Assembly: GCA_023442755.1 (NCBI GenBank)
Contig: JAEZXS010000217.1
Span: 1-24,229 of the forward strand
Source: Pseudomonadota bacterium
GTDB lineage: Bacteria; Desulfobacterota; Syntrophobacteria; Syntrophobacterales; Syntrophobacteraceae
Length of the DNA: 24,229 bases
Direction: 5' to 3'
Shown: piece by piece, positions 1 through 8,884 of the stretch
Layout of the letters: each line of letters opens with the position of its first letter
Numbering within the stretch: position 1 is the stretch's first letter
The notes under the pieces: generated by a model
Database searches by the model: none
What the model saw: the letters and a program-made list of their open reading frames with translations, nothing else
Told to the model about the DNA's origin: nothing
Made by a program: the position numbers and the translations under genes

Positions 1-188
1 TCATTAAGGCCTTATGGGTGGAATTCAACCTCGGCCTTCTTTTCATCGAGCATGACATGGACATGGTTTTCGGCATAGCGCAGAAAGTGCGGGTGCTCCA
101 GCAGGGCGCTCTCCTGGTGGAGGGAACGCCGGAGGAGATCAGGAACAACCCCGAGGTCATCACCGCCTATCTGGGGGAGGAGTTCTGA
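1..188 (+). CDS. livG: Branched-chain amino-acid ABC transporter ATP-binding protein LivG, C-terminal end (partial)
   Basis: Only the last 62 codons are inside the window (frame starting at base 3, stop TGA 186-188). The translation contains FIEHDMDMVFGIAQKVRVLQ, the H-loop region of an ABC ATPase, followed by the tail EGTPEEIRNNPEVITAYLGE. That tail is typical of the LivG subunit of branched-chain amino-acid (HAAT-family) importers. The protein would hydrolyse ATP at the inner face of the membrane together with LivF. One base separates its stop from the livF start, so the two are translationally coupled. The Walker A and signature motifs lie outside the window, so the LivG rather than LivF identity rests on the tail and gene order. 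Confidence 0.9.
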   Translation, partial: IKALWVEFNLGLLFIEHDMDMVFGIAQKVRVLQQGALLVEGTPEEIRNNPEVITAYLGEEF

Positions 189-189
189 A

Positions 190-894
190 ATGAGCGTCAT
201 ATTGGAGGCGACCGGAATCAACACGTTTTATGGACGAAGCCACATCCTTTTTGACGTGGACCTGAATGTCTCGGTGGGGGAAACCGTTTGCCTGATGGGG
301 CGAAACGGGGCGGGGAAGACGACGACCTTCCGGTCCATCATGGGGCTGACATTTCCGAAAACAGGGTCCATAGCTCTGAAGGGTGAGGATTGCACCAGGC
401 TCCCCCCTTTCAGGAAGGCAAAAAGAGGCCTCGGGCTCGTACCGGAGGACCGGCGCATCTTCGGCCCTTTCACCGTGAAGGAAAACCTCGAACTCGGGAT
501 TATTCCGGGAAGGTCCGGGGACTGGAACCTGGATACCGTGTTCGAGCATTTCCCGGTGCTTGGCCGCTTCGCGAACCGCCTCGGGGGAACCCTTTCCGGG
601 GGTGAGCAGCAGATGCTGGCGATCGCGAGAGCGCTCATGGGAAATCCCGAAATCCTGATGCTCGACGAGCCTTCCGAGGGGCTTTCTCCCGTAATCGTCG
701 GCACTCTCAAAGAACTCATCCTGGGTATTAAGCAAAAGCATACGACCATCCTGCTGTCGGAGCAGAATATTCGTTTCGCGATGTCCGTATCGGACAGGGT
801 TGTCGTCATAGACAAAGGGCACGTGGTGCACAGGAGCGACATCGAAGCATTCAAACGCGATGAAGCCATTCAAAAAAGATACCTTGCTGTTTAA
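190..894 (+). CDS. livF: Branched-chain amino-acid ABC transporter ATP-binding protein LivF
   Basis: A 234-residue ABC ATPase of the usual LivF length. Walker A is GRNGAGKTT at about residues 37-45, the signature LSGGEQQ lies near 137, and Walker B with its glutamate (ILMLDEPSEG) lies near 155. LSEQN carries the Q typical of LivF H-loop regions. LivF pairs with LivG on the cytoplasmic side of a high-affinity importer whose ligand may be branched-chain amino acids, amides, or in some anaerobes aromatic acids. The gene starts one base after livG and ends 13 bases before the alcohol dehydrogenase, so transport and alcohol/aldehyde oxidation appear co-transcribed. The true substrate cannot be read from the ATPase. 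Confidence 0.95.
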   Translation: MSVILEATGINTFYGRSHILFDVDLNVSVGETVCLMGRNGAGKTTTFRSIMGLTFPKTGSIALKGEDCTRLPPFRKAKRGLGLVPEDRRIFGPFTVKENLELGIIPGRSGDWNLDTVFEHFPVLGRFANRLGGTLSGGEQQMLAIARALMGNPEILMLDEPSEGLSPVIVGTLKELILGIKQKHTTILLSEQNIRFAMSVSDRVVVIDKGHVVHRSDIEAFKRDEAIQKRYLAV

Positions 895-907
895 GAAGGG
901 GAAAAAC

Positions 908-2065
908 ATGGGTAAAATTTCGGTATTCCAGACTGCCGGACGCATCATAATGGGCCCCGGATCGATTAATAAGCTCCCGGATGAGATAAGACGCTTGAAC
1001 TGCTCGAAGGTGTTGATAATTACGGACCCGGGCCTGGTTAAAGCCGGCATTGCGGAAAGGGTCGAGGATTTGCTGCGAGCCGCCGGAGTGGCTTTCGGCC
1101 GCTTCGACAAAGTGGAGCCCGATCCCCGGTTCGAAATCGTGGACGATGCACTGGCGCAGCTCGAGGCCGAAGGCGCGGACCTCATTCTGGGAATTGGAGG
1201 CGGCTCATCCTTGGATATCGCCAAGGTCGCTTCGGTCAGGGCCACCAACCCGCAACCGGTCGAGGCACTGTTCGGGATAGACCTGGTCCCGAAACCCGGG
1301 TTGAAGCTGATCCTCATTCCGACCACGGCCGGAACGGGCAGCGAGGTGACCCCGATAGCCATTCTGTCTGATCATACCGAAAAACTCAAAAAGGGCATCG
1401 TCAGTCCCTACCTTCTCCCCTCCTGCGCCTTGCTCGACCCCGAACTGACGATCGGCCTGCCCTGCCCCGTAACTGCCGCGACGGGAATGGACGCCCTTAT
1501 CCACGCCATCGAAGCCTACACTTCGAAAAACGCGACCCCGTTCACCGATCTTCTTGCGGTGCAGGCTATGGACCTGATTTTCAACAATATCCGCCTTGCC
1601 TGCGCCGACGGCGAAAACCTCGAGGCAAGAAGCAAAATGCTCGAAGGAAGCCTGCTGGCGGGAATGGCCTTCGCAAACGCGGGAGTCACCGCAGTCCATG
1701 CCTTTGCGTACCCGATCGGTGCGGAATTTCATATACCTCACGGCATCGCCAACACCATCATGCTTTTGCCGGTAATGGAGTTCAATCTGCTCGGCAATTT
1801 GAAAAAGTTTGCCGACATAGCCGAAATCTTCGGCCAGAACACCTCCGGCATTTCCAGGAGAAAGGCCGCCCGGCTTGCGGTGGAAGCCGTGGAGGAACTG
1901 GCCGCGGACCTGAATTTACCCAAAAGCCTCGGTTCTTACGGCGTAAAGGAAGAGCACATCCCGATGCTGGCCGAAGGGGTAATGAAAGTGACCCGGCTTC
2001 TCGCAAACAACCCGCGCACCCTTCGGGTCGAAGATGCAAGGACTATCTACAGAAACGTTCTATAA
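908..2065 (+). CDS. Iron-containing (type III) alcohol dehydrogenase
   Basis: A 385-residue protein when started at the ATG at 908, which has AAGGGG seven bases upstream; an earlier in-frame ATG at 860 would overlap livF and has no site. Family hallmarks are the dinucleotide-binding GIGGGSSLD, PTTAGTGSEVTP, the MDALIHAIEAYT segment, and the metal-binding histidines in AVHAFAYPIGAEFHIPHG. Members reduce aldehydes or oxidise alcohols with NAD(P) and an active-site divalent metal, usually Fe2+, in the cytoplasm. The neighbouring AOR gene starts 16 bases downstream, suggesting a two-step alcohol-aldehyde-acid interconversion. The specific alcohol (for example 1,3-propanediol, butanol or ethanol) is not determinable here. 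Confidence 0.93.
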   Translation: MGKISVFQTAGRIIMGPGSINKLPDEIRRLNCSKVLIITDPGLVKAGIAERVEDLLRAAGVAFGRFDKVEPDPRFEIVDDALAQLEAEGADLILGIGGGSSLDIAKVASVRATNPQPVEALFGIDLVPKPGLKLILIPTTAGTGSEVTPIAILSDHTEKLKKGIVSPYLLPSCALLDPELTIGLPCPVTAATGMDALIHAIEAYTSKNATPFTDLLAVQAMDLIFNNIRLACADGENLEARSKMLEGSLLAGMAFANAGVTAVHAFAYPIGAEFHIPHGIANTIMLLPVMEFNLLGNLKKFADIAEIFGQNTSGISRRKAARLAVEAVEELAADLNLPKSLGSYGVKEEHIPMLAEGVMKVTRLLANNPRTLRVEDARTIYRNVL

Positions 2066-2081
2066 TCAAAGGAAGACGGCG

Positions 2082-3860
2082 ATGCATGGTTTTTCCAACA
2101 TCGTGCTGAGGATCGACCTTACCCAAAAATCCTTCGACATCATCCTCGTTGCCGACGACGTGCTCCGAAGATGCCTGGGCGGCAAAGGGCTCGCGACCTA
2201 TCTGCTTTTGAAGCACAATCCCGCCGGGGTCGATCCGCTCGGCGCCGACAATAATCTCATCTTCGCCGTGGGGCCGACCACGGGGACCGGTATCTGGGGA
2301 TCGAGCCGCTACGGGGTTTTTACAAAATCCCCCCAGACCGGCTTTTATTCCGAGTCCTACTCGGGCGGTACGGTCGCCGAATACATGGCAAAAACCCGCT
2401 ACGACGCCTTTATGATCGAAGGCGTTTCCGACGAACCGGTGTGGCTGGAAATAGCCGACGACCAGGTGCTCTTCCATTCCGCTGCCGGCCTCTGGGGGCT
2501 CGATTCCTACCGGACCGAAGACAATGTCAGGGAATTCATAGCGAAAAACCATCCCCAAGATCCCAAGTGCGGCGTGGTTGTCATAGGGCCGGCGGGAGAA
2601 AACCGGGTCCGTTTCGCGGTTATCGAAAACGACTACTGGCGAAGCGCCGGGCGCACGGGCGTCGGCGCTGTCATGGGTTCCAAGAAGGTCAAGGCGATAG
2701 CCTTTCGGGGCAATGGCCGAAAGCATTTGGCTGACCCCGCGCTGATAAGGGAGTTCGCCAAACAGACCTCGGCGATCGGAAAGGAGAACCCCGGAGTTGC
2801 CGCATACAAATCCATGGGCACTCCGATGCTGGTCGATATAATGAACAAAGCCGGCGGGTTCCCCACGCGCTACTGGAAGAAAGGCGCGAGCGGGTATCGT
2901 GAGGGCTTCAACGCTTCGGCCCTGCACGCACGCGCCGAGGTGAAGCCCCACGCCTGCCCGAAATGTTTCATGGCCTGCGGCAGAATGGCGGTTGTCAAAG
3001 AAGGCCGCCACCGGGGGCTCAAGATCGAGGGTCCGGAATACGAGACGATCTATGCCTTTGGCGGCCTGTGCGAAATCCGGGACATCGAAGAGATAATCTA
3101 CCTCAACGACATTTGCGACCGGTTGGGAATGGATACCATTTCGGCCGGGAACCTGGCGGCTTTCGCCATCGAGGCTTCACGCCAGGGGAAAATCGATGCA
3201 TCGCTGGACTACGGCGACGTTGACGCCATTGCGCAGCTTCTCGCGGATACGGCCTTTCAGCGCGGCATCGGCGCCGTTCTGGCCAAAGGGATCAAACATG
3301 CGGCCAGGGAATGGGACATGGAGGACCAGGCCATTCACGTCAAGGGGCTCGAACCGGCGGGGTATGACCCCAGGGTCCTGAAAGGCATGGGACTTGCCTA
3401 CGGTTCTTCCCCAAGAGGCGCATGCCATCTTCGCGCAACTTTCTACAAGCCCGAACTCGCCAACATGATCCCTCCAGACCGGATCGAAGGCAAAGCGGCG
3501 ATGTTTGCGGAATGGGAAGACCGGCTGGTAATCTTCGATACTTTGATCCTGTGCCGTTTCTACAGGGACCTTTACCAGTGGGACAAGCTTTCCGCGATCA
3601 TACGCGCCGTTACGGGCCTGGAGCTCGACACCGGCGCGATGCGCCGGATGGCCTCCTTCATTATCGATAATACGCGCCGATTCAATATCCGCGAGGGTCT
3701 GACAGCCGAGGACGATCACCTTCCGAAAAGGTTCCTTACGGAAGTGCTTCCCGATTCGGGCAAGGTTATCACCGGGGCACAGTCGCTCCAACTGCTTCGC
3801 GATTACTACCTTGCCCGGGGCTGGAGCGAAGACGGCAAGCCGTCTGAAGCTGCCTATTAA
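2082..3860 (+). CDS. Aldehyde:ferredoxin oxidoreductase (tungsten/AOR family)
   Basis: A 592-residue protein of normal AOR length, started at the ATG at 2082 behind AAAGGAAG. The N-terminal part has the tungstopterin-binding features of the family (RCLGGKGLATYLL, GPTTGTG, GSSRYGVFTKSP, GRTGVGAVMGSKKVKAI). The [4Fe-4S] ligands appear as CPKCFMAC (C-x2-C-x3-C), with the fourth cysteine expected in LILCRFYRD. The family oxidises aldehydes to acids with ferredoxin as acceptor, or reduces acids, using a bis-molybdopterin tungsten centre. It is last in the livG-livF-ADH-AOR operon. The ADH/AOR pair suggests ferredoxin-linked alcohol oxidation in a strict anaerobe; that physiological role is inferred. 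Confidence 0.93.
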   Translation: MHGFSNIVLRIDLTQKSFDIILVADDVLRRCLGGKGLATYLLLKHNPAGVDPLGADNNLIFAVGPTTGTGIWGSSRYGVFTKSPQTGFYSESYSGGTVAEYMAKTRYDAFMIEGVSDEPVWLEIADDQVLFHSAAGLWGLDSYRTEDNVREFIAKNHPQDPKCGVVVIGPAGENRVRFAVIENDYWRSAGRTGVGAVMGSKKVKAIAFRGNGRKHLADPALIREFAKQTSAIGKENPGVAAYKSMGTPMLVDIMNKAGGFPTRYWKKGASGYREGFNASALHARAEVKPHACPKCFMACGRMAVVKEGRHRGLKIEGPEYETIYAFGGLCEIRDIEEIIYLNDICDRLGMDTISAGNLAAFAIEASRQGKIDASLDYGDVDAIAQLLADTAFQRGIGAVLAKGIKHAAREWDMEDQAIHVKGLEPAGYDPRVLKGMGLAYGSSPRGACHLRATFYKPELANMIPPDRIEGKAAMFAEWEDRLVIFDTLILCRFYRDLYQWDKLSAIIRAVTGLELDTGAMRRMASFIIDNTRRFNIREGLTAEDDHLPKRFLTEVLPDSGKVITGAQSLQLLRDYYLARGWSEDGKPSEAAY

Positions 3861-4046
3861 GCGGAGAGAGCCTTAAGCGCGTTGGGGAGCAGGCTGCCTG
3901 AGTGAATGACAGGATTTCAGCGAAAGCCTGACGTTACCAATTGCGGCACTACTCCGACGGAAGAGTGCATTAGCATAGAGTCAAATGCTTTCGACGATTC
4001 CGATCTGAATGACTAAATTTAGGAATGAACATGGTGTAAAAGAGGT

Positions 4047-4631
4047 ATGAAGGCTAAACCAGACAAAAAGATGAAATTGACGGCGTATCACGAAGCTGGA
4101 CATGCTGTAGCGAGTTTTTTGCTCCATGTAGATACGATCAATGCAATTTCGGTCATTCCTGATGAAGTATCCGAAGGTCGGACACATCATTCAGCCCCGG
4201 GCAGGAACTATCATCCAGATTACGATGACTCTCCACGCACTCGGTCGAAAACTGAGAAGCGGATAATGTCTTATTTGGCGGGAGATGTTGCGGAAAGTCT
4301 GCTCCTGAAGTGGAAAAAATTGAATACGAATCTCACGGATTATCAGAAAGCAGTTGATCTTGCGTCCTATCAGTGCGATGGAGAGCCGGATGAGACAGGA
4401 GCATACGTCACTTTTCTGTACTACAAGACCCGCAATTTGTTGCGACGTGCGGAAAATTGGACTGCGATCAGCGATCTCGCATCTATCCTGATCGAGCGTC
4501 GACGAATTGGTCGACGTGAGTTTTATCCGCTCATTCGAAAAAGCTTAAGAAGATCGACGACGGCTCGCAAAATAGTGGATGCTCCGAAAAAGTATATCTC
4601 TGCAGTTTCAGGTTCCGAGAGTCCGGATTGA
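4047..4631 (+). CDS. Stand-alone M41 (FtsH peptidase-like) zinc metalloprotease domain protein
   Basis: A 194-residue protein starting with AYHEAGHAVASF. The zinc motif HEAGH is at residues 15-19. The segment LAGDVAESLL...NLTDYQKAVDLA aligns by eye with the FtsH stretch carrying the third zinc ligand, here D98. No AAA+ ATPase, membrane segment or signal peptide is visible, so this is the peptidase domain alone, whereas FtsH itself is over 600 residues. Such proteins are seen in plasmids, phages and genomic islands with unknown substrates. The start at 4047 follows AGAGGT very closely; the ATG at 4071 is a weaker alternative. It sits just past the conserved operon, at the beginning of the accessory region. 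Confidence 0.75.
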   Translation: MKAKPDKKMKLTAYHEAGHAVASFLLHVDTINAISVIPDEVSEGRTHHSAPGRNYHPDYDDSPRTRSKTEKRIMSYLAGDVAESLLLKWKKLNTNLTDYQKAVDLASYQCDGEPDETGAYVTFLYYKTRNLLRRAENWTAISDLASILIERRRIGRREFYPLIRKSLRRSTTARKIVDAPKKYISAVSGSESPD

Positions 4632-5023
4632 ATAGAATCCCGCAGCACCGGCATTTGCGCTTTCGCTAATAGAGCACAACGGTACGAGCATAACGAAGTC
4701 TCGGTGGATTACTCTCTCTACCCATGTTCAGCTACAGCAGCTTTTCCGCATTTCTGGCGCGTAATCACCAAGTTATATCTATTGAAAAGTCATTTCATAT
4801 TTTCTGAAAAGTGCGAGGTGATCGCTCTGGTGAGCACAGGGAATCCAGTCGGGGGCTGGCCCCTTAAAGCGCATGTTGGCGGTAATGCTCGTGTTGAAAC
4901 GGGGAGAGGATGGGGCGATGTTTGCCTCGGATGAGTGAACAACAAAATCAACACCCGTGTTTAAAAAACTTGCACGAGCGCTATCTTGAATTCCAGCAGG
5001 GAAGTACGGTTGTGGTGATCATT
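4632..5023. other. Intergenic region without a convincing gene
   Basis: I see no supported gene. The stretch includes a short GC hairpin around GGGGCTGGCCCC near 4853-4864 and AT-rich sequence around 4770-4815. An ATG at 4931 is in frame with the ParB-like gene and could extend it, but no clear ribosome-binding site precedes it. Confidence 0.4.
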
Positions 5024-5272
5024 ATGGAATTGAGAGAGATCCCACTGGATAGAATAATCGCCTGTGAGAAATGTACATTCGATGAAGAATACATCAAAAA
5101 TCTTGCCGGGAGCATTGAGCGAAATGGTCTTCGTGAGCCGATACGCATTGCTCGGATGGGGAGATACTACCGCATTATTGATGGCGAGAGGAGATGGCGG
5201 GCTTTCAAAACTCTGCGGAAGGGAAAAATAAAGGCATTAATCGTCAATCTTGAAGAAGAAGACCCCTTCTGA
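5024..5272 (+). CDS. Small ParB/sulfiredoxin-fold domain protein
   Basis: An 82-residue protein from the ATG at 5024 (an upstream in-frame ATG at 4931 would add 31 residues of low similarity to the family). It contains a ParB N-terminal core: ELREIPLDRI at the start, then EEYIKNLAGSIERNGLREPI, then the hallmark IDGERRWRAFKTL. ParB-type domains bind CTP or act in partition and nucleoid contexts; lone copies occur in phages and mobile elements. The protein stops right after the core, with none of the helix-turn-helix or dimerisation regions of chromosomal ParB. It may therefore be a truncated remnant or a genuine single-domain member. A parA partner is not present nearby. Confidence 0.7.
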   Translation: MELREIPLDRIIACEKCTFDEEYIKNLAGSIERNGLREPIRIARMGRYYRIIDGERRWRAFKTLRKGKIKALIVNLEEEDPF

Positions 5273-5294
5273 GGGTGGCCGGGCTGCATAACTA

Positions 5295-5310
5295 GTTTCC
5301 ATCCGGAAAC
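5295..5310 (+). terminator. Possible weak terminator hairpin after the ParB-like gene
   Basis: GTTTCC and GGAAAC form a perfect 6-bp stem around a 4-base loop, 22 bases after the ParB-like stop codon. No T-run follows, so terminator activity is uncertain. Confidence 0.3.
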
Positions 5311-5435
5311 CCTCAATTAATTGAATTACCTAGCAATTTGGTTATTTTTACATTCCTTTTTTGCCTGCTCTCTGGCATCCTATTGGCTCTAACATATCGA
5401 TTTATTTCATAAACTTCCCAAGGCCCGGATCAAAA

Positions 5436-6250
5436 ATGCGCCAAAAACGAAGCCCTCAGCTCTCTGTTTTCGAGAAGCTCGCTCTTACCGAGATTAGGAG
5501 CAATCCCCAAACCGCAACTGGGGCGGTCGCCGCTCCGGTTACATGACCATTGCTCAAGAACGTCAATTCCTTTCGGAATTCCTGGACCAAGCCTCACATG
5601 GCGGCATTTTGATTGTAAGTAAGATTCAGCAGGCATTTGAGCTCAAAATAGGACACAACGTAGCCCAAAGCACCATCTATCGGATGCTGGACCGGCATGA
5701 TTGGCGAACGATCATTCCCAGGCCGCGGTTGATGCTCCAAGACGAAGGCCGTTTTGGAAGAATCAGCACTCCTCAACGTTGCTGGGCGCCTCGCGGAATT
5801 CGCCCCTATGTTCCCAGTCAGATCGCGCGAGAGTCCACCTATGCTTATGCTGCCGTATCGCCTCAGGATGGAACGATGGATTCGTTGATTCTGCCCCAGG
5901 TTAGCGAACAGACCATGTCCATATTTTTGCAGGAAGTAAGCAGTCGGCATCCGGATGAGTTCATCCTCATGGTCATGGACGGTGCTGGATGGCATAAATC
6001 CAAGGCGCTCAGTGTGCCTGCAAACATGGCGTTGCTCTTTCTTCCACCGTACAGCCCAGAGCTCAACTCGGTAGAGCATATTTGGGAACACATCCGCGAG
6101 AACGGGTTCAGAAACAAGGCTTTCAACAGCATTGAGGCTGTGGAGGATCAGTTGGAGCTGTCCTTGGAAGCCCTCGAAAAGAACCCGGCGTTAGTGGCCA
6201 GCATGACAGGGTTTCCGTGGATCGTTAGTATGAACTTGCACGCAAAATAG
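5436..6250 (+). pseudogene. IS630-family transposase, 5' part damaged or frameshifted
   Basis: From 5543 to 6250 an uninterrupted 235-codon frame encodes the catalytic part of an IS630/Tc1-type DDE transposase. It shows LMLQDEGRFGRIS (first D), MVMDGAGWHKSK (second D) and LPPYSPELNSVEHIWEHIRE (final E). The family sequence GGRRSGYMTIAQERQFLSEF continues upstream of the ATG at 5543 in the same frame until a TAG shortly before. A different frame (ATG 5436, stop at 5544-5546) covers the place where the N-terminal DNA-binding domain should be. That domain is not recognisable, so the copy is 5'-truncated or frameshifted. I found no convincing terminal inverted repeats. It lies in a patchwork of accessory genes. 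Confidence 0.8.
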
Positions 6251-6658
6251 TATTAAAACGTACCCGCCACGTGTAGCCGAGCCTCAAGAAATCCATGCAC
6301 AGCTTGTTATAACCGCCGCTCGGGGGGGTATCCTGCGAGTCCAACGTCGAAAGAGCGATTCAAGCCGCTGCCCTGTAGCGGACGGATCGTCGTTGGACCT
6401 GTTGCTTCCTCTTATTGCCTCCTGTCTTTAGCCTCTCTCCCGGTCAACCTGTTCTATTAGCCTAAAGTCCAATTCTATTGGGCCAAAGTCCAAGTTTCAT
6501 TGATGGAGGGGAGTAATTATACAAAGGCCATTCAGTTCCGAGAAAGAGTATCCGGAATTATGACCCGGCCGGGGAAGCACGTCAAATGAGGGGCTTGCCT
6601 TGGCGCTGACACAATCAATCCGATCCGGTCGGAAAATCTAATGAGGGAGGAAAGCACG
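6251..6658. promoter_or_regulatory. Upstream region of the multicopper oxidase with inverted and tandem repeats
   Basis: No gene is supported. GTCCAACG at 6339-6346 and CGTTGGAC at 6391-6398 form a perfect 8-bp inverted repeat enclosing a smaller CCGCT/AGCGG stem. At 6463-6504 a 21-22-base unit containing AAAGTCCAA and ending in ATTG occurs twice in tandem, and CCAAT-TCT-ATTGG is palindromic across it. These could be a regulator-binding site or a structured leader for the downstream oxidase gene. I could not identify a clear promoter. Confidence 0.4.
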
Positions 6659-8812
6659 ATGAGGATTTCGAGACGTCATTTCATGAAGCTCTCCATGTTG
6701 ACGGGCGTTGCCGCGGGGGCATTCAGCGCGGGAATGCTGACCTGGCCGCGCAGGGCGTTTGCATTTATGCAGAGCCCTCCACTGCGGAAGTTTATCCAGC
6801 CATTGCCTTTCTTTGGCACAACTGCCCCGGCAGGTTATCCGAAAATACCGCTGGCAACTCCCAATACAACGGCCGCTGCCAATACGGACTATTACAGGAT
6901 AGTAATGCGTAAGTTTCAGCAACAAGTTCATCCAGCCCTGCCTAAGACGACCTTCTGGGGCTATAAAGACACGACACCGAGGGTAACCCGCCAGACATCG
7001 ACCACCAACAATTATCTTGGCGCAGGCATTGTCGCCACAAAGGGCAGGGCGGTAAGAATTTACTATGTAAATAACCTTCCCTCTGTACATCCTCTTCCGG
7101 TCGATACTTCTTTCCCGATGCTGCAGGAGTTCAACAGGGCCGTCCCGCATCTGCACGGGGGGCACGTGCCGTGGACCAGCGACGGGATTCCCCACTCCTG
7201 GTGGACACCAAACGGCGCCGTCGGGGAGACATACCAGGTGGGTGATTACTACTACCCCAACAATCAGAGCTGCAGGTTGATGTGGTACCACGACCATGCT
7301 ATGGAGCTTACCCGCCTGAATGTTTACGCGGGACTCTTAGCGCCTTATATCCTTACGGATCTCTATGAGACCGATCTTACCAACCAGGGGGTCATTCCTG
7401 GTGTGCTCGAATCCATCTATCTGGTTCTCCAGGACAAGACCTTCAAGCAGATCGCGGACCAATGGGGAGACATGGGCGATCTGTGGTATCCGTCCGCCTA
7501 TGAACCCAACCAGGTTTCACAAACCGGCAGGTGGGATTGGGGGCCTTTGATGAATCCACCGGCAGGTTCCCCTCCGCTTCCCTATCCTTCAAACGTCCCG
7601 GAATTTTTCGGAGATACCATCATGGTAAACGGGGCCGTCTTCCCCTATGTGGAGGTACAGCAGAAAGTCTATCGCTTCCGCATTCTTAACGGCTCCCAGG
7701 CGCGATTCTTCAATCTGCAGCTGTATTATGAAGATGCCAACAACCCCGGTGAAATAGATGCCACTGCCGTTCCGCCGGTTATCGTTCAGATTGGGACCGA
7801 AGGAGGCTTTTTGCCGAACCCTGTCTATATGAACAACCCGCCCAGGCCGATTGGCTATGACGTGACGGGCACCGCCATTTTCGACGATCCCACCCAGTAC
7901 AACCTGTTGCTCGCGCCGGCCGAACGTGCCGACATTCTGATAGATTTCAGCAGCGTTCCCCTCGGACGCAATTTGATCCTTTTCAACGATGCTCCGGCGC
8001 CCTTTCCCATGGGCGATGCCCGGAATGACTACTATTCGGGGAACCCCGATCTTTCGTCTATCGGAGGCGCTCTGCCGACCCGCACGGGCTTCGGCCCCAA
8101 TACCAGAACTCTGCTTCAATTCCGGGTCAACGGGATTGCCGCGAGTACGCTGAGTCTGCCCAATCCCAACTATGCCTTCACCATGGATCCCCCGATGGCG
8201 CTGGTGCCGACCCAGGATTACAATCCCGGTGACATTCCGAACTCTGCGAAGTTCATGATCAATGGAGTTCTCACAACCGTGCCCATAGCAAATGTACGGA
8301 GCCTCACCCTGAACGAGGACTTCGACAGTTACGGCCGCCTGCTTCAAACCATGGGGACGACAACTTCCCTGTCCCAGAACAACCAGGGGGCGAACACCTA
8401 CGGACTCGGATACATGGCCTCGGCGACCGAGGTCTGTGCAAACAGAACCGCCGAGGTATGGCTGATTTATAATCTCAGCGCCGACGTCCATCCGATCCAT
8501 TTGCACCTCGTCAATTTCCAGGTGCTCTGGCGCGCAAAATTCGATGCCGTCACTCCCAATTTCAACTCTATAACCAGCCCTCGCTTCCCGGATGCGAATG
8601 AATTGGGCTGGAAGGAAACCGTTCGGATGAATCCCGGCGAGGTAACAGCTATAATGATGTACTTCGATGCCCCGGCCCCTCCAAAATACATTGTCAATAA
8701 GGTGAGCACCCGGGCGGGGTTGGGAACTTCAGGGTATGAATTCGTTTATCATTGCCATATTCTCGAGCATGAAGAGCACGACATGATGCGTCCCCTCGTT
8801 GTGACGCCCTGA
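6659..8812 (+). CDS. Tat-exported multicopper oxidase (CotA/bilirubin-oxidase-like)
   Basis: A 717-residue protein from the ATG at 6659, preceded by GGGAGG at good spacing; the in-frame ATG at 6641 overlaps that site. The N-terminus MRISRRHFMKLSMLTG with a hydrophobic stretch ending near AFA is a twin-arginine (SRRHFMK) signal, so export in folded form is expected. All four copper motifs are present: HLH at about 164-166, WYHDH at 209-213, HPIHLH near 613, and HCHILEH....M near 698-709, supplying the type 1, 2 and 3 sites. The family oxidises phenolics, bilirubin, Mn2+ or Cu+ with O2, so it may help tolerate oxygen or metals. It is longer than CotA (about 510 residues) because of loop insertions. 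It appears monocistronic. Confidence 0.9.
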   Translation: MRISRRHFMKLSMLTGVAAGAFSAGMLTWPRRAFAFMQSPPLRKFIQPLPFFGTTAPAGYPKIPLATPNTTAAANTDYYRIVMRKFQQQVHPALPKTTFWGYKDTTPRVTRQTSTTNNYLGAGIVATKGRAVRIYYVNNLPSVHPLPVDTSFPMLQEFNRAVPHLHGGHVPWTSDGIPHSWWTPNGAVGETYQVGDYYYPNNQSCRLMWYHDHAMELTRLNVYAGLLAPYILTDLYETDLTNQGVIPGVLESIYLVLQDKTFKQIADQWGDMGDLWYPSAYEPNQVSQTGRWDWGPLMNPPAGSPPLPYPSNVPEFFGDTIMVNGAVFPYVEVQQKVYRFRILNGSQARFFNLQLYYEDANNPGEIDATAVPPVIVQIGTEGGFLPNPVYMNNPPRPIGYDVTGTAIFDDPTQYNLLLAPAERADILIDFSSVPLGRNLILFNDAPAPFPMGDARNDYYSGNPDLSSIGGALPTRTGFGPNTRTLLQFRVNGIAASTLSLPNPNYAFTMDPPMALVPTQDYNPGDIPNSAKFMINGVLTTVPIANVRSLTLNEDFDSYGRLLQTMGTTTSLSQNNQGANTYGLGYMASATEVCANRTAEVWLIYNLSADVHPIHLHLVNFQVLWRAKFDAVTPNFNSITSPRFPDANELGWKETVRMNPGEVTAIMMYFDAPAPPKYIVNKVSTRAGLGTSGYEFVYHCHILEHEEHDMMRPLVVTP

Positions 8813-8838
8813 TAAGTCGGGATATAAGCCCACCGGGT

Positions 8839-8862
8839 AGCCTCGGCCGGCAAGCCGAGGCT
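8839..8862 (+). terminator. Hairpin terminator after the multicopper oxidase
   Basis: AGCCTCGGC and GCCGAGGCT form a perfect 9-bp stem around a 6-base loop, 27 bases past the oxidase stop. A T-run is lacking, so it is a likely but not classical intrinsic terminator. Confidence 0.55.
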
Positions 8863-8884
8863 GCTCGATCCCTTAAAGCCAGGG

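Noticed and set aside
160..1362. Long 400-codon minus-strand frame opposite livF and the alcohol dehydrogenase
   Set aside because: It is antisense to two clearly recognisable genes and reflects high-GC codon structure; no family motif is present.
2043..3011. 322-codon minus-strand frame opposite AOR
   Set aside because: It is a shadow of the AOR gene; the translation has no domain features and no ribosome-binding site.
5436..6300. Terminal inverted repeats of the IS630 copy
   Set aside because: I compared both flanks and found no convincing complementary ends, so element boundaries are not given.
7589..8506. 305-codon minus-strand frame opposite the multicopper oxidase
   Set aside because: It is a shadow of a gene with four intact copper motifs.
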